A stretch of DNA of 64,000 nt from Tethya wilhelma. Its lineage: Eukaryota; Porifera; Demospongiae; Tethyida; Tethyidae. A program made the translations under genes and the position numbers. Under the pieces are notes generated by a model that was not told where the DNA came from, searched no databases, and worked only from the letters and a program-made list of their open reading frames with translations. The stretch covers positions 110,123-174,122 of the forward strand of contig CAXIPT010000012.1 of NCBI GenBank assembly GCA_964030475.1. The letters are read 5' to 3'. Below, piece by piece: positions 43,493-55,499 of the stretch; within the stretch, counting starts at the first letter, position 1, and each line of letters starts with the position of its first letter.

Positions 43493-44155
43493 GGCCTGAC
43501 TCCATTTAAGGCAATAATTAAAACTTAAAATAGAAATATCTTTCTTTGTACACATGTAAACAACCTTAAACTTTGTATACAAATTGAAACTGGTACTCCT
43601 TTCTCATCTGCAAACTTAAGTTGTCACATGACCTTGAATATTTGAATAATGGCGAAGTTAATTAGTGAAAATTTTCATCCTCTGAGGGCACATGGTTACC
43701 ATGGAGATATGAGGTTCATATTAGAATATATGTTAATTAGGTTAATAACTAATTAATTATTCATGTCGATCATGAATAAATGAATATTTAATGAGATATG
43801 GTCATTTTCTAATAAAAACACACCCTAACAAAAAATTCAAAATGCCATATCTCATTAAATATTCATTTATTCATGATCCACATGAATAATTAATTAGTTA
43901 TTTACCTAATTAACATATATCCCCAATATGAACCACATATCTCCATGGTAACCATGTGCCCTCAGAGGATGAAATTTTTCACTAATTAACTTTGCCATTA
44001 TTCAAATGTTCAAGGTCACGTGACAACTTAAGTTTGCAAGTGAGAAAGGAGTACCAGTTTCAATTTGCATACAAAGTTTAAGGTTGTTTACATGTGTACA
44101 AAGAAAGATATTTCTATTTCAAGTTTTAATTAGTGCCTTAAATGCGAGTCAGGCC
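43493..44155. mobile_element. Long palindromic element (663 bp, ~310-bp arms)
   Basis: Almost the whole element is an inverted repeat: ggcctgactc...tttctttgtacacatgtaaa on the left is mirrored on the right, around a ~50-base AT-rich centre (43810-43850). TTAA precedes it (43489-43492) but TGAG follows, so the target repeat has decayed or the boundary is off. Same type as 31470-32113. Confidence 0.8.
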
Positions 44156-44177
44156 TGAGGGTCTTGTACGTAATTAG

Positions 44178-44455
44178 GTCACACACACATAGTAATATTT
44201 CTATTTGCTCTGACCGGCGACCTGTCTTTGAGTCTTGTAGGCAGAGTTTCACACACACACACACACTATTGTTGTTTCTATTTGCTCTGACCAGCAATCT
44301 GTTTTCAGGTCTTGTAGGCAGAGTTTCACACTCACACTGTTGTTTCTGACCAGCAATCTGTTTTCGTGTAGAGTTCACACACACACACACACTGTTGTTT
44401 CTATTTGCTCTGACCGGCGACCTGTTTTCGAGCCTTGTAGGCAGAATTTCACACA
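44178..44455. repeat. Minisatellite, ~80-bp unit, four copies
   Basis: Units of (CA)n then ttgttgtttctatttgctct, gaccggcgacctgttttcga and gtcttgtaggcagagtttca. The 60-110 codon frames across it are repeat read-throughs. Confidence 0.85.
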
Positions 44456-44645
44456 TACTATTTTAAGTGTGCACAAAAATTTGGCAGATTTTAACATTGG
44501 CGGATTGGCGGTTTTGGTAAAGACCGTCAATATTAAATCCGCCAAACCGTCTTTTTTGCGCATGCACATACGGAATACGTGCATGTATTGCTGCGTGCGC
44601 AAATGCCAAAATAAAATCCACCAATCATGAAATATGCCAAATTTT

Positions 44646-45731
44646 ACAAGTGAAAAAAACATTGGAAATGTATTGAGACACAGGAATGGCCAAATCGTAA
44701 AAAAGAAAGCAAACAAGATTGAATGGCTGTTTGAGTGCGTACAGAATCATTCCTGTGTGGGCTGCATGTAGTACTCTCTCACCATGTTGAGTCCCTCATG
44801 TTGCCCATAGGAATAATTCTTTACACACTCATACAGCCATTCAATCTTGTTTGCTTTCTTTTTTACGATTTGGCCATTCCTGTGTCTCAATACATTTCCA
44901 ATGTTTTTTTCACTTGTTTGTTCTCATTTTTTCATTATTCTATGAATCACATTTGAGTTTGTGTGGATATATTACTTACATCATGGATGTTCCGAGAGCT
45001 ATAGTATCCATGGTTACATGTACACTATCAGCATGGATATTATAGCTTCTATGCTATCAGTGAAGTATCTCAGGAGTCTGGAGCTGTATCTAACAAAATT
45101 TACTTGTTTTGCTCATCTTCTTATAATGACAACTACATAATAAACCTGAAAGTAGTCTATTCATCTCCTAAATACTGAAGACTGAAAGGTTACAGAGACT
45201 TCAGTACAACCAGAAATCTTCAGGCAGTGAACTTCGGATTCCAAATAATGCACACTTGTTATCTGGAAAAGGGTCGTCAACTTGATTTCCCAAGTAGCTG
45301 ATGAATTATTAATGAGTATAGAAATGAATGGCTGCCATACGGAGAAGGCGCTTTTCGTCTTGTATCTAGCGACACAGCTAGAGAGACGAATAACCGATGC
45401 AAAAAGCACGTGAAGACAAAGAAACCAAGTAAATTCGTTCAAGAATCAGCTTCTGAAAGTGAGCAGTCTTTGAGAAAAGTCTTGCCAACATAGAAGAATA
45501 AGAAGAAGAAGATGGAGAAATTTGGAGGTTTGGCATATTTTTGTTAAGTACTTTAGCGATGGTTTTAGGCCATGTTTTTAGGCTCATTAGAAAGAGAATG
45601 AGCTAAAAGGTAGCTTTAGAAGCCTTATAGTGCCAAGCGCTCATTTTTTGCCGAGTTATTAGCGTGAATATTTGTATTGCGCTAATGGGCCATCCGTGCC
45701 ATTCCTATGTACCCAGTACTACCGTACTGGG
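44646..45731 (-). mobile_element. RepA copy, full-length, minus orientation (~1.09 kb)
   Basis: Hairpin end at 44646-44920 (acaagtgaaaaaaacattgg), start palindrome at 45712-45731 (inverted cccagtac...tactggg). Equivalent to copy 1 end to end, which defines the element's length. Confidence 0.85.
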
Positions 45732-45782
45732 AATTCCCACCAATATTTTGTGCTATACAGTATTTTCTTATTGTAGTCAGTT

Positions 45783-46020
45783 AGTTGCAGTTGAAGTTTA
45801 CAGCATAGTAAAGTGAACAGTGCATGGTGAATGTGCACGGGGTCGGTAATACCACATATTGGCGACAAACTCGGAATCAAGTTATTTATGCTATGGCAGC
45901 ATAGAACAATTCAATGGAATGAAAGAAGATTGGACGCAGTATGTCGGAACGACTAGGGAATTTCCTTGTACCAAATGTGAACGAATCAAGTAAACTTCAG
46001 TCAAAATTCACCACAATGCC
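45783..46020 (+). mobile_element. Gypsy 5' fragment: LTR end, primer site, gag start
   Basis: tgtagtcagttagttgcagt and aaagtgaacagtg match the 3' LTR at 58455-58545. The LTR ends taccaca at 45856. Two bases on, TTGGCGACAAACTCGG looks like a primer-binding site. The start of gag follows (about 45890, MEWKEDWTQYVG-like text with an early stop) and is lost near 46020. This is an orphan 5' end of a related element. Confidence 0.6.
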
Positions 46021-46628
46021 TTTTTTGTTTTTTTTTGCAGATATCAAATCTTTAATGCTTAACTGACATGCTGACATCCATTTGTACATTGTACATTTCC
46101 ACTGTATCAAGTAATAATGAAACAACATTCGAACATTAGAAATGGAATAATGAGAACAACATTAATTTTAAGCATTACAATACAATATTCAGTTAAACAA
46201 TACTCAATAATTGTTACTGTAACAAGTACTTCATGTGGTTCATTGGTATAATTGTTGTGTTGAGAAATGAGAAGCGATCGTCAGCAGGAATATATTTATC
46301 AAACATTTGGCGGAGATATCCAAGTTTGACTGTACTCAAACTCCTAAGCCTGTTGAGAGTAGCATAACTGCTGCTGGGCCCAGGAATGATGTTCTCTGCT
46401 GCATTCTGACCACTAACATGAATGGAAGGTTTTGCAAAAGCTCCAGTGTAACACAGTTCTCTCTCTTTGCAACAAAACTCATTGGTACTTACATTTCGTG
46501 TGAAAACAAAATCATGCTGGGAACATATTCCGGGATGCTTGGTATATTTAGCTACCAATGGGGTCCTCCAATCAACAACTGTCTCTCCTCCATCCACAAT
46601 GAAAGCACCACTGCGTGGTGCACAAGCC

Positions 46629-48231
46629 TCGGCACCCTAGCTAGCACACTTATGCATACACTGTGTAAAAGAGTGTATTTTATACCTACTGTACATGTAT
46701 GGCCCAGGTGTATCAACATATAAAACAAATCTACCAATCATAGCTAGTAGGCCCAAGTTAGCCTAAAGTCCCCAGGCTCCTCAGCTTAGTAGCCAGTCAG
46801 GCATCAGTGCAGTGAAGTTCACTGATACAAACAACACACATCTAAGCTCAGTACTAGATCATATTATGACACAGTTCAGTCCTCATCCGTCATCATTGCA
46901 GCCTCAGTTTGACCAAGCAACAGTACTGAACTGAGAACAGTACTAAATCATACATTTACAGTTCTACAAAGTGTTACTTACTTGAGTTACTTACCTGACT
47001 CAGGTGCATTAAGGACTGGGACCAGCTAAAATTTTGACATCAAGGTGGTTATTCATGGTGCTATACCAGAAAATATATACATTATTTAGACTTCTTTTAA
47101 ACATTATATGAAATGGGAATGTTTGATAATTAGAAAATTGATTTAATTAGCCACGCCCAACACAAGGATGAGTGGGTGTGGCACTATAAAGCGATGGAGG
47201 TCGATAGGCAAATTTACACAACACGGAATATAAGCGCCTAAGCTGGAGCAGTTTCACTGTGCTCAGCAGACTCTGCAGTTAATGTGGACAATATCCTCTA
47301 CTGCGTTTTAGCTAAAAATACACAGAATGCCAGTTATGAGACAAAACGTTTTTTTATGAAGCTAATTAACATATTTTGCGCTGTACGAGCGTAACTATGT
47401 TTATTTTCTGAAAAGTAAAGAAATATTCTTGTTTACAGCCTAGTTTAGATCATACTTACCTCATTTACTGACCTTCACAAGCGTCGTAAGAATTCCGTTC
47501 AAAGATTCTTGACTTTAGTGAGGCTACTTGCCATGTCATCTCAAGACCACGTGATCACTACAAACGCTGTACATACCAATATGAGCGATAGCTTAGAAAT
47601 AACTAGCAAAAAGAAGCTAAATTAGCAGCAGAACTAAAAACACCTCTCACAAACTTTCACAGGCAGCTCACTCACAAACTTTCACAGGCAGCTCACTTTC
47701 TTTTCTAAATGAGTCAATAAATGAACAGTCACGCAATGATCATATGACAAAAAAGGGCGTGTACTATAGATACTTACGGGGCGCGCGCCGTTTTTGCTGA
47801 CTCAGCAATAATTCGTGGTCCCAGTCCTTAATGCACCTGAGGACCAAGCAGCTATCTGATTTTATAGTGAACTGGCCTGGCCCAGCACTCTACATCACTA
47901 CATCCTTAGTCTCGCTAGCCAGACTGGACATCCCACATCCACAAGCTCAACTATATTCCTAGATAACGCACATCACATAGGGCGTGATCGATGGGTGCAG
48001 TTTCGAAGCCTAAGCGCTCAGAGATGCACAAAAACCTCAGATCTCAGAAACTACAGCGTTTTGCAAGATTCTACATGTCAAATTTCAAGATAATTTCGAT
48101 TCATGAACGTAAGTACCTTCCATTTTGACTCTACAGCTGCCGTTCTTCAGATAACTTAGTAACAGACGGACAGACACACACACAAAACGACTACCGTAAC
48201 CCTCTGCACGTGCCGAGGCTTAACTACGTCT
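46629..48231. mobile_element. Inverted-repeat insertion (~1.6 kb) within the DUF7869-like element
   Basis: AAGCCTCGGCAC at 46629-46640 and its inverse GTGCCGAGGCTT at 48219-48231 bracket the foreign DNA, and the coding homology of the host element resumes on both sides. The right end carries a gacggacagacacacacac tract similar to the one near 63475. It contains a second element (46999-47841). Exact boundaries and target repeat are not certain. Confidence 0.6.
46999..47841. mobile_element. Nested inverted-repeat element (843 bp)
   Basis: Perfect 26-base inverted termini starting CTCAGGTGCATTAAGGACTG. No transposase was seen. It lies inside the 46629-48231 insertion, which is inside the 46214-49923 element. 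Confidence 0.75.
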
Positions 48232-49469
48232 GAAAACCATCCAACCAGTGATTGAAGGTCTGCTGTTGTGAACACATCCCCACGATTATAAGCTTGTGCA
48301 ATCTTGGAAAATTAGATCGGGGTGGAACTTAGTATGACCAGCTGACACATGTAGTAAGTCCAACACATTTTGTTGCACCATCTCTAGTGCCCACCACATA
48401 GTATAGTAGTTTTTGTTTGTGCTCACAGTATTGTCCAAAAACAAATGGATCCTCCGCATCCAGCTTGGGAGCTTACCCTGTGTAGTTATGTAGTGGTGTA
48501 TGTATGATAGTGTGTGGTCTGTGATAACTTTTACAAGTAATATATTGACCCAGGCTGGGGGGATTGGCCCCAATGTGGTAACAATTTAGACATGTGGTAA
48601 TCAGCGCTGACCACTAAATCAAATCTGAGCTTTAACACTGACATCTCTTCCGATTCATCACTATCCAAAGTTTCCTTTGCTTCAAGTTCAATTATCATCT
48701 TAAACTGTGCCGTACACTTCTTAGTGGCTTCTATGAAGTATTCATGAGATTTGTCAGCTTCTGTACGATGGTTCTCAAGATCATCTTTGCAAGATTGTAA
48801 TTCATCCTTCAGTGTTTTGAGCTCTTCAGGAGTAGATGCTGTGGCTTGAATCAAGCAGTTAAGAGTTGTCTGCTTAGAATGGATCTCAAAGTTGGCTTTA
48901 GCACAGGTATCACAATAATCCTCTTTATGAGGGCATATGGCATGTTTTGGTCTTTCAGACTTCAACTAATTGTGTGAGGAGCCATTCGAACAACCTTGCT
49001 TTCCAGCCTCTGCCTGAGCTCTATTAAACTCACCCATTAGTGATCGCTGAAGTAGAGAGTCGTAGTTAGTAACACCTTTCCTTGGAGTTTGAATTGTAGA
49101 AAAATTGGATAAGAAGTAATATGTTGGTCCAGTAGAATCAGCACTTCAACCGTTAGGTCGACTATTAGCGTCCACAAAGGCTAAAAAGTCATCTTTTACG
49201 GTTGTTTTTGCTGAATTGGATTATTTACCACTATTCCCATGTCTCTCATGTGGATATCTAACATCTACTTCGAATCCAGGGATCTCCACCACCGACTAAA
49301 AGCAGAGTCATTGTCAGAAGGCATTACCACATATGAACCAAGAATTTCTTTCTCGACAGCAGCTTTTGTCATTTTCACAATTGGATTCTGTGACTGTTAC
49401 CTTCTTATCTGTCTCTGACGAGCAGGTCTCTGTGAAGAGATTCGGAATGAGCACATATACAGGCAGCAT

Positions 49470-50446
49470 ATTACAGATAATTACCCATAGGGTCAAAAAG
49501 GTTCTCCCTTAACCAGTCATTTTGCCTGTTTAAGTCTCGATATTGAACCTGTGATTCTCTCTTGGGGTTAGGTTTTATTTTCTTGCGTTTCTTTGGCTCT
49601 GTTCCTTGGTGCACCAGGCCTTTCAATGTGTCTGCATAGCGTGACAGTATAGGCTTGCACCAAGAACACACACTAGGACCCGCACTGGTAGACTCTGTGC
49701 CACTGCTACTAGTATCCGAATCACATATTAAGGCTGCTGGTGTATGGAGGTAAGGGTTCCGGGCCTTTCCCGCCAGGTAATTATTCCTTTGCTGTTTCTT
49801 TCTCTCTTTCTTAGTTGTTACCTTTGGCATTTTCACAAAGAAGTGGACATTATTTAACAACAACTGGCAAGTTTGGACTGTGGTCTGGGCAAGTTTCAAC
49901 ACGCATGCGCTACTAATAGCCATTAATAATTAGTTGTATGACGTCATTAATAACTACTGATACTTATTAATAGTTGGTATGTCATATACAGTCGAGTGCT
50001 AGACTACAACCTTACTTGATGTCAAGTGTAGCAGCTACTTAAATTTAAATGCCTGTAACTCAAATATGGATATTGACTGAAATTTACTTGATGTGTTGAC
50101 AAATTCTGTCATGACAGTGGATCAGAAGAGATCAAGCCATGTTCTTGTCTGTAGTTGGCCCTGCCGTGTATCATTTACTTCAAACTTGGTGTCCCCCACC
50201 AAGCCGGTAGACAAGAGCTACAAAGACTTTTTTAAGAAAAAATTTATTTATAATAATTTTATCAAAACACAGTCTGCCAGGATACCATGAATAGCATACA
50301 GCTAATACTAGCACATACCCAGTACAAAATAAAACAGAATTAGTGAACACAACAAAAAATGTTGCAATAAGCAATGAATAAACAAGAAGGTAATAGTTAT
50401 AGTTACATACCAGTCTCACTAGTGCATTTCATATATTCTAAAAAGG
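49470..50446. repeat. Segmental duplication, copy 1 (~0.97 kb)
   Basis: Begins tacagataattacccatagg and ends tatattctaaaaaggttt. Matches 52139-53086 at high identity, with small indels (attagttgt, ggggttaggttt). It covers the 5' end of the DUF7869-like gene, its flank and the last bases and 3' UTR of a minus-strand LINE. At 50447 it is cut off by RepA. Confidence 0.85.
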
Positions 50447-50982
50447 TTTAGAACCTTTCCACACACAAAAGTGTGTATTATTTGGGATTAAATGCACTTG
50501 AACTATTTTGTGATACCTGGTTGCTTTTCTTGGAGATGAATCAGGACTTTGATCATCATAACATAGAAAGGCAAGTAAATCTTATGATGCTTTTCCTGCC
50601 TCCAAATGACTGAGATGTGTTTCATCAAGCAGGCTACACAACTCTACCAGCTGATGGATCAGCAGCCCGCCACTGACTCGATCAGTAGCTAGCTACACAC
50701 ACCAACTCAAATGGAATTATGGAAAAATGAGAACAAACGAGTAAAAAAAACATTGGAAATGTAACGAGACACGAGAATGGCTAAATTGTATGACAAATGC
50801 AAACAAGATGGAATGGCTGTTAGAGTGTGTAAGGAATTCTCCAAAATGAGAGACTCAATAAGGAGATTGTTAAATGCAGCCCATACAGGAAAAATTCTGC
50901 ACACACTCTAACAGCCATTCCATCTTTTTGCATTCTTTTTACGATTCCTGCATTACATTTCCAATGTTTTTTTTTACTTGTA
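50447..50982 (+). mobile_element. RepA variant copy, 5'-truncated
   Basis: Starts inside the element (ctttccacacacaaaagtgt) and ends with the hairpin (50735-50982). Closest to 40854-42292. Confidence 0.75.
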
Positions 50983-51090
50983 AAATACATATAATCTATG
51001 CTATAAAGCCAGGCATCCAGAAGGCTGAAGCTGTACCTACCAAAATTTACTTGCTTTGCTTATCCGGATATAACAATCATAATAAAGTAT
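50983..51090. repeat. RepA scrap between two copies
   Basis: agctgtacctaccaaaattt and acttgctttgcttatc match the inner RepA segment near 45075-45115. Confidence 0.5.
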
Positions 51091-51782
51091 ACAAGTGAAA
51101 AAAAACATTGGAAACATAGGAATGGCCAAATCATAAAATGAAAGCAAACAAGATGGAATGGCTGTTTGAGTGTGTGCAGAATTCTTCCTGTGTGGGCTAC
51201 ATGTAGTACTCTCTTTCCATGTTGAGTCTCTCATGTTGCCCATAGAAATATATCTTTACACACTCAAACAGCCGTTTGCTTTCTTTTTACGATTTGGCCA
51301 TTCCTATGTCTCATTACATGTATTTTCAGTGTTTTTTTCACTTGTTTGTTCTCATTTTTTCATAATTCTACGACTCTTATTTGAGTGTGTGTATATGGTA
51401 GCTACTTGTACACTATCAGCATGGATATTTATGCTATCAGTGATTGAAGTTAAGGAGGCTGGGTTTTAACAAATGTACTTGCTTTGCACATCTTATAGTG
51501 ACAACTACATAATAAGTGTAACAAAGTATTCACCTCCTAAATATTGAAGACTGAAAAGTTACAGAGAGTTCAGCACAACCAAAAATCTTTAGGTATTGCA
51601 GGCAGAAAGCGAATATTCCAATTCCAATTAATGCACACCTGTCTATCTGAAAAGGGATGTCATTAAAATTTTCAAGTAGCTTATTAATTTATGCAGAAGT
51701 GTAGAAATAAATGGATGCCATATGAAGAAGGCCCTTTTTGCCTTGCATCTAGCCACTCGATGAGAGACATGAGCCTGAACAT
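51091..51782 (-). mobile_element. RepA copy, minus orientation, start truncated
   Basis: Hairpin 51091-51345 followed by the interior in reverse (tcctaaatattgaagactga, ttgccttgcatctagccact), stopping near 51782 before the CTT tract. Confidence 0.75.
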
Positions 51783-51789
51783 AGATTAA

Positions 51790-52138
51790 TATCCATGCTG
51801 ATAGTGTACAAGTAACTACATATACACACAAACTCAAATGTGATTCATAGAATTATGAAAAAATGAGAACAAACAAGTAAAAAAAAACATTGGAAATGTA
51901 ATGAGACATAGGAATGGCCAAATCGTAAAAAGAAGGCAAACAAGATGGAATGGCTGGCAGAGTGTGTAAAGAATTATTCCTATGGGCAACATGAGGGACT
52001 CAACATGGAAAGAGAGTACTACATCAGTGCAGCCCACATAGGAAGAATTCTGCGCACACTCTTCCAGCCATTCCATCTTGTTTGCCTTCTTTTTACGATT
52101 TGGCCATTCCTACATTTCCAATGTTTTTTTTTTACTTG
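51790..52138 (+). mobile_element. RepA 3' end with hairpin, plus orientation
   Basis: Begins atccatgctgatagtgtaca, hairpin 51875-52138. It abuts the second segmental duplicate at 52139. Confidence 0.75.
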
Positions 52139-53086
52139 TAATACAGATAATTACCCATAGGGTCAAAAAGGTTCTCCCTTAACCAGTCATTTTGCCTGTT
52201 TAAGTCTCAATATTGAACCTGTGATTCTCTCTTGGTATTTTCTTGCATTTCTTTAGCTCTGTTCCTTGGTGCACCAGGCCTTTCAATGTGTCTGCATAGC
52301 GTGACAGTATAGGCTTGCACCAAGAACACACACTAGGACCCGCACTGGTAGACTCTGTGCCACTGCTACTAGTATCCGAATCACGTATGAAGGCTGTTGG
52401 TGTATGGAGGTAAGGGTTCCGGGCCTTTCCCGCCAGGTAATTATTCCTTTGCTGTTTCTTTCTCTCTTTCCTAGTTGTTACCTTTGGCATTTTCACAAAG
52501 AAGTGGACATTATTTAACAGCAACTGGCAAGTCTGGACTGTGGTCTGGGCAAGTTTCAACACGCATGCGCTACTAATAGCCATTAATAATATGACGTCAT
52601 TAATAACTAATGATACTTATTAATAGTTGGTATGTCATATACAGTCGAGTGCTAGACTACAACCTTACTTGATGTCAAGTGTAGCAGCTACTTAAATTTA
52701 AATGCCTGTAACTCAAATATGGATATTGACTGAAATTTACATGATGTGTTGACAAATTCTGTCATGACAGTGGATCAGAAGAGATCAAGCCGTGTTCTTG
52801 TCTGTAGTTGGCCCTGCCGTGTATCATTTACTTCAAACTTGGTGTCCCCCACCAAGCCGGTAGACAAGAGCTACAAAGACTTTTTTAAAAAAAAAAAATT
52901 TATAATAATTTTATCAAAACACAGTCTGCCAGGTAGCATACAGCTAATACTAGCACATACCCAGTACAAAACAAAACAGAATTAGTGAACACAACAAAAA
53001 ATGTTGCAATAAGCAATGAACAAACAAGAAGGTAATAGTTATAGTTACATACCAGTCTCACTAGTGCATTTCATATATTCTAAAAA
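52139..53086. repeat. Segmental duplication, copy 2
   Basis: Counterpart of 49470-50446. Here the LINE continues past the right edge, so this copy keeps the ancestral junction. Confidence 0.85.
52140..52583 (-). pseudogene. Duplicated 5' end of the second DUF7869-like element
   Basis: Encodes the same head as 49923-49471 (MPKVTTRKERKKQQRNNYLA, VCSWCKPILSRYADTLKG), with a deletion after ELKKCKK that shifts the frame. Nothing of the core follows because RepA adjoins at 52138. Confidence 0.7.
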
Positions 53087-54125
53087 GGTTTCTTTTAAAA
53101 TGTTCAATGTTAATTGATGTGATGACCTCTTCAGGTAGTGAATTCCACATCCTAGGTATTGCACAAAAGTAGGAGTTCAAATGTGCAGATTTCTTGGCTG
53201 ATGGAACTGCTAGCTGCAATTGGTGTGAGGATCTATAGCTAGTGTTGTAGTTGCTGGCTGACCTTAACTCAATGGGGAAGGGTTCCAGGAAACTGTATGC
53301 ACCTAATAAGATGTTATACAAGAAACACAAATTTAGATACGCTCTCCTCTGTTCTAAAGATGGTAAATTAAACCTCCTTAGTAAACCTTGGTAGCTAGCA
53401 TTCCAATGTTTAGAGCACACCCTTAGTGCAAACTTCTGGACTGACTCAATTGAGTTAATGTGTCCCTTCTGATGAGGACACCACACTTTGATAGCATACT
53501 CTAGATCCGGGCAAATCAGGTAGTGTAGATCTGGATCATTGCTTCAGAAGATGCATATTGGTAGTATTGGTAGTAAAGGGCTCCAACTTTCTTTCTGGTC
53601 TGGGAGCAAATATAGTCAACGTGCTTTGTCCAACTCAAACTAGCTGTTAGCCAGATACAAAAGGTACTTACGTTTTCAAGGCCAACATTATTTATATTAA
53701 GACTATTAGGAGGGAAACTGTGTTGCCTTTTTCGTGATATAACCATGTATTTGCACTTGATAGCGTTAAACTCTAAAAGGTTGTTAGCAGAGCAGACACA
53801 TATAATATCAATGTCTGTTTGAAGTAGTTTGAAATCCTCAGTAGTACGAATTGGACTATAAAGCATAATATCATCAGCAAAGAATCCTAGACTTCTATCC
53901 GACAAAGTGATTTGTGTGACATCATTAATGTATAGAAGATAAACAGAATTGGGAACCCTGTGGAACACCAGATAGCACATTGAACTACAACCATTTACAC
54001 ACACATATTGTTTTCTGTCGTCATGAAGCCACTTCAGAATATGCATGTTTACTCCAATTCTTTTAAGCTTCTTAAGCAGAAAAGAATGAGGAACACTGTC
54101 TAATGCTTTACAAAGACTTGATTGC
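52870..54125 (-). mobile_element. LINE 3' half (RT to 3' UTR), second family
   Basis: 54130-53516 holds KALDSVPHSFLLKKLKRIGV, LGFFADDIMLY and NLLEFNAIKCKYMVISRKR. The usual GVPQGS block is reduced to FHRVPNSVYLLYIND, a ~25-residue loss. 53486-53061 is the C-terminal domain (SIESVQKFALRVCSKHWNAS, LPSLEQRRAYLNLCFLYNIL) ending RIYEMH and stop. The 3' UTR runs to about 52870, ending in an A/T run. It is 5'-truncated, frameshifted and not closely related to the LINE at 12137. Confidence 0.8.
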
Positions 54126-54830
54126 TGCACTACGCAAACATTTCAAATTTCAAGTCTACGTTCCGAGATAGTGGAGCGCTGTAAATTTCACAGTTGCCTC
54201 CCAAAGTCTGGCGTGTTTGTAGCCACTTTTGTTACCGAGCTATACTCTGTCTGAGCTGAGTTGGCCATCCGGTTGACCATCCATGTGTTGAATGCGAAGA
54301 ATGCGTAGCGCGATAAACAAAGTGCACGTGAGCTCTACGGATGCTCAATGTAAATGTCACATGATACAATAGTGAGAGTGAGCGTTAATTAGAAACAATG
54401 CTAAACGGCTCGCATTGCTTTGTATGGCAAGTTTTGTTTCTCCAAGTTCCAAGAACAGCAGTAAAGCGCTTTTTATATATTTTGTCCGGGTTGGAGAGCT
54501 GAGCAGATTCGTCCAAGTCCTGTCCAATTTGCATTTTCTGTTCGTGAGTTATTCGCACAAAAGTGAGTGCCAACTCAGCTCAGACAGAGTATAGGATGTC
54601 TGTCAGAGTATTGTAACTTTGGCACTACTCTGGAAGCGATGTTGACAGACCGCTTAGTCTATGGGATAAACAATGACACCCTGCAGAAATGGCTATATGA
54701 CCTACACCAGAGCTGTTGAGATTGCCCAGAGTTATGAATCTGCTACACAGACGATCTCAAGACCAAGAAAGAAGTGAGAGGTGGTTAACAAAGTTTTTAC
54801 TAAACCCATGAATGGAGGAGTCGAAAACGT
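54126..54830 (+). pseudogene. Gypsy gag remnant interrupted by a MITE
   Basis: Before the insertion: RSEIVERCKFHSCLPKSGVF and VATFVTE. After it: CLSEYCNFGTTLEAMLTDRL, VYGINNDTLQKW. This is the conserved 'ERckFH...LaeyCnFG..L..mlrDRlV.GI' pattern of Ty3/gypsy capsid proteins. The frame breaks near 54710. Confidence 0.7.
54240..54594. mobile_element. Inverted-repeat MITE (355 bp) inside gag
   Basis: Perfect 26-base inverted termini starting CTATACTCTGTCTGAGCTGA. The gag frame resumes directly after it. Target duplication not clear, perhaps TA. Confidence 0.8.
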
Positions 54831-55499
54831 GGACACGCGTATCAGACCCGTAGCAGGCTGCTTCAGAGTGGTGAGGCACAGAATGTGGGTAGGGCTCAAA
54901 GTGGGTGTGGTGTGGGCGTGACCGGATATTAATTGTTACGTATGGCTTGAATTACGCGTGCCATGGCCGGCCGGCCACATGCATCACAAACTTCAGGTCA
55001 TTTACTAACTGAATAAGTAGCTAATTCTATAATTTGTCTAGATAGCCACTTTGTTACAGCTATATGCAGCACACAGGCGCTTTAAATCATGCAGAATTGC
55101 AGCCAACTGCACTGCAGCGCAACTCCCAAATAATTGCAAACGACCTTTACCATATTTCACGAGCAAAAAAGTGGTGCGGCCAAAGCCTCACCTGCCGCAC
55201 CGCTTCCGACGGCCCTGCGTATGGCCTAAAAAAATTGAGTGCCAAAAAGCGTTCACACGTAGCTAGTAGTAGTAAGTAGTAACAGTAAAAGTGGTACATT
55301 TAGCAAGTTTGTTCGTAGAGTAGAACAATGTTTAAACTCCAATTCAGATCCTGATGAGCCTGCTATTTGTCATTTCAAAGCTCATCTGTGAAGAACAACA
55401 CACCTACGTCCTAGTAGAACTGCTAATAGATGACTGTGTATACGTAGTTGCCATGGAAATGGGCAGGTGCAAGTGTATCCCTTATCTCATTCAAATAGT

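Larger units (their letters stand above)
46214..49923 (-). pseudogene. Second DUF7869-like element, split by a nested insertion
   Basis: In protein order on the minus strand. 49923-49471: basic head MPKVTTKKERKKQQRNNYLA, Cys pair VCSWCKPILSRYADTLKGL, GTEPKKRKKIKPNPKRE and NDWLRENLFDPMGNYL. Near 49220-49260: VDVRYPHERHGNSGK. 48965-48531: DYCDTCAKANFEIHSKQTTL, a coiled coil and VVSADYHMSKLLPHWGQSPQ. 48573-48286: RRIHLFLDNTVSTNKNYYTM and SAGHTKFHPDLIF. 46597-46214: TKHPGICSQHDFVF and VKLGYLRQMFDKYIPADDR. It is collinear with the 34465 copy but clearly divergent. A ~1.6-kb insertion (46629-48231) splits the core. Several stops and frame changes. Confidence 0.65.
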
